From Hymenobacter sp. (GTDB taxonomy: Bacteria > Bacteroidota > Bacteroidia > Cytophagales > Hymenobacteraceae), in NCBI GenBank assembly GCA_025362615.1, contig JANYFQ010000287.1, positions 1 through 5,548 on the forward strand: DNA of 5,548 nt. Reading direction: 5' to 3'. Below, in pieces: positions 1 to 5,548 of the stretch (positions within the stretch are counted from its first letter, which is position 1; the number at the start of each line of letters is the position of its first letter). Position numbers and translations under genes: made by a program. The notes beneath the pieces were generated by a model, which worked only from the letters and a program-made list of their open reading frames with translations, was not told where the DNA came from and did no database searches.

Positions 1-3000
1 GTTGGTTATCCAGGGCAGGTCGCGTTGGGCGCCGAGGCGGGGGTTTTCGATTTCGAGGCCCGCCGGGAGCAGGTCGGTGAGGGCCACGTTCTTGACTTCG
101 CCGGCCGCGCCGGGGGCGGTAAGGGTAAGGCGAACGACAACCAAATCGTTCTGCCGGAAGGTGGGCGTGCCCAGGGGCTGGCCGTCGCGGGTGAGGAAGG
201 TGCGGCGCACTTGCAGGTAGGCATCTTCTTCGCGCACCTGGCCGGTGGGCGAGATGCCTTCGAGGCTCCAGAAGTAGTAGAGCGTGCCCTTGCCGGCCGT
301 GACGAGGCTGAGGCTTTTGTTGGCCACGGTGTTCACCGTGAGGTTGTTGCCCGTGAACTGGGCCAGGCTGCGGCCGGCGGCGCGGAGGTCGGCGGTGGCG
401 GTGCTGCCGGCGTTGCGGCGGGCCACTTTGCCCAGGGCCAGCAGGGCAAACGCGCGTTCCTGCGTGTTGAGCCAACCGGCGTTTTTGACCTGGCGGCTGA
501 GCTGCCGGGCCAGCAGGGCCACTTGCGGGTTGTTGGGGTCGGCTTCGAGCAAGGCATTCAGCACTAAGGCTTCATCGCGGATGGGGGAGTAGAAAGAGCC
601 GTCGAGGTCGCGGGCGGCGGCGGTTTCGCCCCCGAACTTGCTGGGCAACAGTTGGCGGAAGGTGCGCTCGTTGCCCAGCACGGCGTGGGTGCAGGCCAGC
701 AGGAACTTGCCGTCTTCGGAAAGCAGCGGGCGGTTGGCGCGGTAGTAGCTGAGGGCCGTGGCATCTTGCCGGCCGGCCAGGGCCAGCACGTAGAGCGAGT
801 AGGCGATTTCCTTTTTGGCGATGATGCGGGTGTGAATACCATTCGTGGCATCAAGGTAATTGTAGTTCTGGGTTTCGCGCTTTTTAAGGCGGAATTGCAG
901 GTATTTCAGCGTCTTGTCGAGGACGTTCTGGTTCACGGCGAAGCCGGCCCGCTGGGCTTCAATTAAAAAATGCGTGGCGTAGGCGGTGGCCCACCAGTTG
1001 TCGTAGTCGCCACCGGGCCAGTAGCTTAGACTGCCGTTGTATAGCTGCTGGGCTTCTACTTTGCGAATGGCTTCCTGCACATGATAATTGGGGTTGTAGC
1101 GGGCGGCTTTGGCGGGGGTGCCGCTGGTGCGCTGCAAAGTGGCGGCCAAATCGCCGTAGTAAAGCTGCGGGAAGGCGGCCGATACCGTCTGTTCGAGGCA
1201 GCCGTAGGGGTATTGCAGCAGGTAGCGCAAGTCTTTGCTGAACTCCGTCATCGGCGAGCGGCTGATGACGAGCTGACTTTTGAGGCTGCTGGGCAAAAAG
1301 TCGGTGCTTAGGTTGAGCGGCATGGTACTGCCGCCCGCCACGCTGCCGCCGCCAGTGCGCTTGGCCAGCGGCGCGGCGGGGCGGATGGGCAGGTCAATGT
1401 CCTCGCTAAAGGTTTCGCCCAGAGCGGTTACGGTGGTTTTCAGGTGGCCTTCGCCGATGCCGGCCGGGGCCAGCACCCGGAACAGGACGCGGCGCTCGGC
1501 GTTGGGCGGCAGGCTCACGCTGAGGCGGGCCGCCGTGAGCAGCCGCAACGGCCCCGACACCGCAAGGCCGGCCGTGCCCACGGCGGTTTTGGCCGTGGTG
1601 TTGGTGAGCGTAGCGGGCACGTCGATGGTGTCGCCGGGGCTCATAAAGCGCGGCAGGGCCGTGCTTATCACCACGGGGTCAGCCACTTTCATGGTATGTT
1701 CGGCCGAGCCGAAGGCATCGTCGTTGTAGGCCACGGCCATGATGCGGACGGCCCCCGAAAACTGCGGCAGGGCCAAGCGGTAGCGCACATCGCCGTTGCC
1801 GTCGGCGGTGAGGATGCCGCTCCAGCGGGCCAGGAGTTTCACGCGGCGGTTGGGCACGGGCGTGGTGCGGCTGCTCAGGCCCATGCCGTCGCCGCCGGTG
1901 CTGCTGCTGCCCAGCTCGGGCAGCAAAAACGGGTACACGTCGAAGGAACCGACTTCCAGCGCCCGCTTCTGGTAGAAGTAATCGTAGGGCGCAGGGGTCT
2001 GGTAGTCTTTGAGTTGCAGGATGCTTTCGTCCACCATTGCCAGCGTTACCTGGGCACCGGGGGCGGTGTGGGCCACAATTTCCTGCACCCGCGCCGAGCG
2101 GCTGCTGGCCGGGGCACTGATGCTGACGGCGAGGCGGGCACCGGGTTTTTCGACGGTGAGCGGCACGAAGCCCCGCGCCACGGTCAGGGGCAGGGCGTTA
2201 TCGGTAATGGCGCGGATGGCGGTGGCCGTAACGTACACGTTGGGCACGTGTTCGGCCTTGATGTCAATCTTCACCTCGGCCGATTTTTGGTCGGTGTTCA
2301 CGTAAAAATGCTCCAGCACCTGCCCGCGCTCGACGGTGATGAGTACGCGGCCCGCAAACGGCGTTTTGAGCAGCAGCCGGGCCGTTTCGCCGGGGGCGTA
2401 CTTGGGCTTGTCCGGCTCGATGCTGACCTCGCCTTCGGTGTTCACCTCGAAGGAGTTAGCCTGCGTGTCGCCGCTGCCGTAGGCGTACAGCGTTTGCTCC
2501 ACGTAGGTGGCGGCACCGGGCCGGGCCACGCGCACGGCGTACTCGCCCGAGTACAGGGGCCGGAACTCGACGTAGCTGCCCGCCGCCACGTCGCGTACTT
2601 CGTTGAAAACCACCTGTTCGCGGCGCTGCGAGTTGTACACAAACCGCCCGCCCTGGCGCTCAATCACGGTTTCCCAGAGCGTACGGACCACCCACACCTG
2701 CGCCTGCGCCGACGTGGGCTTGCCCTGCGGCGTGAGGGCCAGCAGCGGCACCCGCACCGGCTGCCGGGTGCCCACAAGGCCCCCTAACTTCCCGATACCG
2801 AACATGGTAGCCTGGGTTTGCACCTCAAACGAGGCCACCCGGCTCACGGGCCGCCCGGTTTCGTCGAACACCGTGGCGAAGGCCGTGCCTTGCAGCGTGC
2901 CGAGGTCGGCGGCTGCGGGCAGCGTGTAGGTTGCCGTGCCGCGCCCGGCCGCGTCGGTCTGCCCCTCGCGCACGGGGGCCTCGAAGGCCGAATTCAGCCC

Positions 3001-5274
3001 GCCCGTCGCGCCGCTCCGCCCGGTGATGTCGAAGGTAAATTTGGGATAAGCCGGGGCGTTGAATGGCTTGACTTTGAGCGAGAACTGCACCTCAAACTTG
3101 CGGTCGGCGGCCGGGGGGCCAAACAGGTTTTGGGCCACTACGCTGGCCGTCACCGTCTGCCCCGGCCGCAGCAGCGCGGGCGCGGCGCTCACGCTCATTT
3201 TCAGGCGGTCGGGCAAAAACTCCTCCACGCTGATTTGCCGCGAGGCCAGCAGCACGTCGTTGCCCGTCAGCACCTCCATCGTGTAGAGGCCGGTGAGGAT
3301 GGCGGGCGGCAGAATGAACTGACTTTCAAACGCCCCGTGAGCATCAAGCTTTTGTTGTAAAATACTGTATTCCTTGCCCGTGGGCAGGATGAGGCGCAGC
3401 TTCATGGGCAGGCCGGCAGGCGGGGTGCGCCAGTCGTCGGTGCGGACCACGGCGTTGGTCCGCACGGTGTCGCCGGGGCGGTAGAGGTTGCGGTCGCCGT
3501 ACAAAAAGGCGAGGTAGTGGGCGGCGTTGCTTTGCAGCCCGCCCACGTCGAAGCGCGAGGTTTCGACCTGGCTTCTGGTGAGGTCGAGGAAGGAAAAATC
3601 GGCGTCCTTCACGGCCGTCACCATGCCCAGCTTGAAGCGTTTCATGCTGGCCGCCGAGTCGAATTTGGCCACGCCCGAGCCGTCGGTGGTGGCGGTGCCA
3701 ATTATTTGGTTGTTAGAGCTTACGAGGTTCACGGCCACGCCCGCCAGGGGCTGCGCGGTGCGGATGGAATTGGCGAAAACCAGCGTGCTGCCGGTCGCGC
3801 CCTGCTTCACGAGCAGGCCCACATCAGTCAGGGCCACGAGGCGGCTCACCTGGTTGTACTGGCGCTCGGTGTCCTCCACGCGCACCACGTAGAGGCCCTT
3901 CATCGGCCCCTGAAATTCAAGTTCTTTCAGGCTCAGATTCAGAAGGCGCAGGCCCTGCACCCTGGGCAGCCCGTCCACGCTTACCGTGCGCTCGCTGAGG
4001 ATGTTACCGGTGTTTTCGACGTTGTAGTACTGGTAGCTGCGGTCCACGTATTCGCCGTCTTCGCCATTGTCATTCTCCGAGTTACCTTCCTCATCGTAAG
4101 ACGGATAGCCGTACTCCGTGCCCTGGCGCAGCACCTGTTGCAGGTTGTTGGCATATACCTTGGCGATGGTGATTTTGACCCGTTTCACGCCGTTGATGCG
4201 AAGCCCGAGGTTGCGGTTGCCGGCGGCGCTCAGGTACAGGGCTTTCTCGGGGCTGGCGAAGCTGAGGCTGGGCCGCTCGTCGCCGAACGACACCGTTTGG
4301 GTGTAGGGGTCGGCGAGTACCCCGCCGAGCAGGCCGATGGTGCCGGCCCCCAAACTCACCTGGTACGTTTTGCCGACCTCAAAGCCCCCGCGCAGCCGAA
4401 AACCGCTTTCCAGGGCTTCCACGGCGAAGTTTACGGCGGGCTGCACCGTCAGGCGGGGCTGCACGTCGGCCACGGCCACGGGCTGCGTGAGTTGCAGCGT
4501 CACGACGGGCTGCCCGTCCACGAGCGTGCCGGTGAGTTCGCGCACGGTCAGTGTGGCCTGGTCGGGCACTTCGGCCGAGGCGGTGAGCGCGGCGGGCGTG
4601 GCCTCGGTGCCAGTGGCGGGGCGCAGGCCGGGCGCTATTTCGACGGTGATGGGCTGGTCGGGCCGCACGTCTTGCTGAAAGCTGAGGGCCAGGTCTTTGG
4701 CTGGCTCGGCCGAGGTTACGTCCACCGCCAGCGGCTGCCCGTTCTGGGTCACTTTCAGGCGGGTTTTGAGGTCGGCGGGCCGCACGGGGTAGTTGAAGGG
4801 CAGCGTGGCCCGCAGCTCGGCCGTGCCCGCCGCCCGCCGCGAGCGGCCGTAAAACACCTGCGGCGCAGCCAGTTGCAGGTACGGCGTATGAAACCGGCTG
4901 CGGTTGATGGCCAGCTTCTGCTTGCCAGCGGGCAGCGCGGCGGGCCGCAGTTCGGCCTTGAACGCCGTGCTGGGCCGGAACGGCTCGGCCGGCGAAAACG
5001 TCAGTTCCCGGTCGCCGGTCCACTTGAATTTGCCGCGCACGGTGGGCGAAAACGCTACGTAGCGCGTGGTGTCCCAGCGGTTGAGGGCGGCCGCGTCCAC
5101 TACTTTCTCGTCGAAGGTAAAAACCAGGTTCGAGTACGGGTCAATCTCGTCGCCGGTCGTGCTGGCCTGGGCCGTAGCCTGCTCCTGGGCAGTTTTTTTG
5201 CCGCACGATACCGCAGCTAAAAGCGTGAAAAACAGCAGCCAGGACGGCCGCGCAGCGCGAAGGAAAACCAACAT
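1..5274 (-). CDS. Bacterial alpha-2-macroglobulin family lipoprotein (YfhM/ECAM-like), thioester type, 3' end outside window
   Basis: Envelope-anchored protease trap. In this family a protease cuts a bait region, the protein changes shape, and a Cys-Gln thioester captures the attacker. The start at 5274 gives a lipoprotein signal peptide: MLVFLRAARP, a hydrophobic core at about residues 12-22, then AVSC with Cys24 as lipidation site. Approximate domains by eye: Ig-like/MG repeats 42-320; an MG3-like domain from about 479 (LVALTDVGLLVK); MG2 with YRPGD at 598-602; an MG5-like domain from 683 (VEEFLPDRLK); MG6-like 820-940; bait-region domain from about 949 (YAPGE 959-963, MVDE 1080-1083); A2M domain about 1143-1235 (RWSG, then FSGAVRIMAVAY); thioester domain about 1290-1625 with YPYGCLEQ (Cys1359, Gln1362) and NWWATAY at 1426; then an MG10-like region with DLLPAGLEIENPR from 1734. 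I read the frame codon by codon and found no stop or frameshift. E. coli YfhM is about 1650 residues. By comparison roughly 100 C-terminal residues are missing here. No Shine-Dalgarno sequence precedes the start. Confidence 0.95.
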   Translation of the reverse strand, partial: MLVFLRAARPSWLLFFTLLAAVSCGKKTAQEQATAQASTTGDEIDPYSNLVFTFDEKVVDAAALNRWDTTRYVAFSPTVRGKFKWTGDRELTFSPAEPFRPSTAFKAELRPAALPAGKQKLAINRSRFHTPYLQLAAPQVFYGRSRRAAGTAELRATLPFNYPVRPADLKTRLKVTQNGQPLAVDVTSAEPAKDLALSFQQDVRPDQPITVEIAPGLRPATGTEATPAALTASAEVPDQATLTVRELTGTLVDGQPVVTLQLTQPVAVADVQPRLTVQPAVNFAVEALESGFRLRGGFEVGKTYQVSLGAGTIGLLGGVLADPYTQTVSFGDERPSLSFASPEKALYLSAAGNRNLGLRINGVKRVKITIAKVYANNLQQVLRQGTEYGYPSYDEEGNSENDNGEDGEYVDRSYQYYNVENTGNILSERTVSVDGLPRVQGLRLLNLSLKELEFQGPMKGLYVVRVEDTERQYNQVSRLVALTDVGLLVKQGATGSTLVFANSIRTAQPLAGVAVNLVSSNNQIIGTATTDGSGVAKFDSAASMKRFKLGMVTAVKDADFSFLDLTRSQVETSRFDVGGLQSNAAHYLAFLYGDRNLYRPGDTVRTNAVVRTDDWRTPPAGLPMKLRLILPTGKEYSILQQKLDAHGAFESQFILPPAILTGLYTMEVLTGNDVLLASRQISVEEFLPDRLKMSVSAAPALLRPGQTVTASVVAQNLFGPPAADRKFEVQFSLKVKPFNAPAYPKFTFDITGRSGATGGLNSAFEAPVREGQTDAAGRGTATYTLPAAADLGTLQGTAFATVFDETGRPVSRVASFEVQTQATMFGIGKLGGLVGTRQPVRVPLLALTPQGKPTSAQAQVWVVRTLWETVIERQGGRFVYNSQRREQVVFNEVRDVAAGSYVEFRPLYSGEYAVRVARPGAATYVEQTLYAYGSGDTQANSFEVNTEGEVSIEPDKPKYAPGETARLLLKTPFAGRVLITVERGQVLEHFYVNTDQKSAEVKIDIKAEHVPNVYVTATAIRAITDNALPLTVARGFVPLTVEKPGARLAVSISAPASSRSARVQEIVAHTAPGAQVTLAMVDESILQLKDYQTPAPYDYFYQKRALEVGSFDVYPFLLPELGSSSTGGDGMGLSSRTTPVPNRRVKLLARWSGILTADGNGDVRYRLALPQFSGAVRIMAVAYNDDAFGSAEHTMKVADPVVISTALPRFMSPGDTIDVPATLTNTTAKTAVGTAGLAVSGPLRLLTAARLSVSLPPNAERRVLFRVLAPAGIGEGHLKTTVTALGETFSEDIDLPIRPAAPLAKRTGGGSVAGGSTMPLNLSTDFLPSSLKSQLVISRSPMTEFSKDLRYLLQYPYGCLEQTVSAAFPQLYYGDLAATLQRTSGTPAKAARYNPNYHVQEAIRKVEAQQLYNGSLSYWPGGDYDNWWATAYATHFLIEAQRAGFAVNQNVLDKTLKYLQFRLKKRETQNYNYLDATNGIHTRIIAKKEIAYSLYVLALAGRQDATALSYYRANRPLLSEDGKFLLACTHAVLGNERTFRQLLPSKFGGETAAARDLDGSFYSPIRDEALVLNALLEADPNNPQVALLARQLSRQVKNAGWLNTQERAFALLALGKVARRNAGSTATADLRAAGRSLAQFTGNNLTVNTVANKSLSLVTAGKGTLYYFWSLEGISPTGQVREEDAYLQVRRTFLTRDGQPLGTPTFRQNDLVVVRLTLTAPGAAGEVKNVALTDLLPAGLEIENPRLGAQRDLPWITN

Positions 5275-5300
5275 GGGAGTAGGGGGGCTGAAATGTGCTG

Positions 5301-5308
5301 TTAAGGTA
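5301..5308 (-). promoter_or_regulatory. Possible -7 box for the A2M gene (very weak)
   Basis: Read on the minus strand this is TACCTTAA, which keeps TAnnTT of the Bacteroidetes TAnnTTTG box but lacks the final TG. It lies 26 bases before the ATG at 5274. The nearest upstream TTG is only about 8 bases away, too close for a -33 element. Confidence 0.15.
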
Positions 5309-5349
5309 GGGCCGCCAACCTCGCCCGCCGCACTCGGCACCACGGCGGC

Positions 5350-5357
5350 TACTTTTA
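5350..5357 (+). promoter_or_regulatory. Possible -7 box for dgt (weak)
   Basis: TACTTTTA matches five of the six fixed positions of the Bacteroidetes -7 consensus TAnnTTTG and is one of the few AT-rich islands in the intergenic region. It would give a leader of roughly 60 bases that includes the C run. No TTG-like -33 element sits at the expected distance upstream, so the call is tentative. Confidence 0.25.
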
Positions 5358-5367
5358 CGCCCCGCCC

Positions 5368-5384
5368 CGGCGGCCCGGCCGCCG
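5368..5384. repeat. 17-base perfect inverted repeat (8-base arms, 1-base centre)
   Basis: CGGCGGCC, C, GGCCGCCG: the arms are exact reverse complements around a single central base. It lies in the divergent intergenic region, 41 bases before the dgt start. It could be an operator-like site or a short GC hairpin. Chance palindromes are common in such GC-rich DNA, so function is not implied. Confidence 0.6.
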
Positions 5385-5399
5385 CCTGAAACCGCGTTT

Positions 5400-5410
5400 C
5401 CCCCCCCCCC
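5400..5410 (+). repeat. Homopolymer tract of 11 C residues
   Basis: An uninterrupted run of 11 C lies 14 bases before the dgt ATG and 125 bases before the A2M start on the other strand. It is the longest homopolymer in the window. It lies outside both coding regions as called, so a length change would alter leader or promoter spacing and not a reading frame. Confidence 0.95.
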
Positions 5411-5424
5411 GACTTTCCTCCCCC

Positions 5425-5548
5425 ATGAACTGGCCCCAACTCCTCGCCACCCGCCGCTTCCCCGACCAAACCCTGCCGCCGGCCAACGCCGGGCGCGGGG
5501 CCTTCGTCACCGACTACGACCGCGTGGTGTTCAGCTCGGCGTTTCGGC
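5425..5548 (+). CDS. dgt: dGTP triphosphohydrolase (dGTPase), N-terminal fragment cut by window end
   Basis: The first 41 codons of a gene that runs off the right edge. The protein begins MNWPQLLATRRF and reaches DYDRVVFSSAFR at residues 30-41. The pattern [RD]-x-DR-[IV]-x-[FH]-S-x-AFR is the conserved N-terminal signature of dGTPase-type HD-domain phosphohydrolases, where it is normally followed by RLxxKTQV. The MNW-x-x-LL-x-x-x-RF opening also fits Bacteroidetes members. These cytoplasmic enzymes hydrolyse dGTP to deoxyguanosine and triphosphate and so help set dNTP pools. The HD metal-binding residues lie beyond the window, so activity cannot be judged. The ATG is chosen because the family signature falls at the expected distance from it and no ATG or GTG lies in frame just upstream. 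The leader is CCTCCCCC with no Shine-Dalgarno sequence, as is usual in Bacteroidetes. The gene is divergent from the A2M gene, with 150 bases between the start codons. Confidence 0.85.
   Translation, partial: MNWPQLLATRRFPDQTLPPANAGRGAFVTDYDRVVFSSAFR

Larger units (their letters stand above)
5275..5424. promoter_or_regulatory. Divergent intergenic region between the A2M gene and dgt
   Basis: These 150 bases must hold the 5' control region of the dgt gene, and of the A2M gene unless its promoter lies inside dgt. The stretch is very GC-rich and includes the C run at 5400-5410 and the palindrome at 5368-5384. No good match to the full Bacteroidetes promoter (a TTG-type -33 element about 19 bases before TAnnTTTG) was found on either strand. 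No RNA gene or small ORF with recognisable coding character was seen. Confidence 0.7.

Noticed and set aside
25..567. Plus-strand open frame of 180 codons near the left edge
   Set aside because: Antisense to the thioester and MG10-like part of the A2M gene. The translation is Gly/Ala/Val-rich with no recognisable family.
1444..2787. Plus-strand open frame of 447 codons
   Set aside because: Also antisense to the A2M gene, over the bait-region and A2M domains. The composition is low-complexity (His, Gly, Ala, Arg) and no motif was recognised.
4379..5023. Minus-strand open frame of 214 codons
   Set aside because: It overlaps the A2M gene on the same strand in another frame. It is rich in Arg and Ala with no domain character, so it is a frame shadow.
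5192..5198. Seven-base A run (minus strand) just after the lipobox, as a possible programmed frameshift site
   Set aside because: It reads GGC AAA AAA ACT in frame, and the zero frame continues as a full A2M protein. I saw no stem-loop or alternative-frame product that would argue for frameshifting.
3517..5220. Plus-strand open frame of 567 codons
   Set aside because: It is antisense to the A2M gene across its whole length. Its product is rich in Gly, Ala, Arg, His and Val with no recognisable domain, as expected from reading the complement of a GC-rich gene. The minus-strand frame has clear family motifs.
5338..5343. In-frame GTG GTG upstream of the A2M ATG as an alternative start
   Set aside because: Starting there would add about 23 residues before the signal peptide and bury it. 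The ATG at 5274 places a normal lipoprotein signal at the N-terminus.

Overview
The window is almost entirely one gene on the minus strand. An open frame runs without a stop from an ATG at 5274 down to base 1 (1758 codons) and leaves the window before its stop codon. It encodes a bacterial alpha-2-macroglobulin (A2M) lipoprotein of the YfhM/ECAM type. This is a large envelope-anchored protein that traps proteases with a thioester. The assignment rests on a lipoprotein signal peptide, a series of macroglobulin-type domains, an intact thioester motif (YPYGCLEQ) and a family-typical C-terminal DLLPAGLEIENPR stretch.

Bases 5275-5424 are a short divergent intergenic region. It is very GC-rich and carries an 11-base C run, a 17-base palindrome and only weak promoter-like boxes. 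From 5425 a plus-strand gene begins and is cut by the window end after 41 codons. Its N-terminus, MNWPQLLATRRF followed by DYDRVVFSSAFR, fits a dGTP triphosphohydrolase (dgt).

The likely source is a GC-rich member of the Bacteroidetes, and a Hymenobacter-like organism fits best. The reasons are the form of the A2M protein, the dGTPase N-terminus typical of that phylum, the absence of Shine-Dalgarno sequences before both starts, and the strong G/C preference at third codon positions. This is inferred from the sequence by eye.

The two genes are divergent and have no obvious functional link: one serves the cell envelope and the other dNTP pools. In many bacteria an A2M of this type is paired with the peptidoglycan synthase PBP1C (pbpC). 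No pbpC lies on the side seen here, so any partner would have to be beyond base 1. I found no RNA gene, CRISPR array, mobile element or clearly new system. The long plus-strand open frames across 1444-2787 and 3517-5220 are antisense shadows of the A2M gene.
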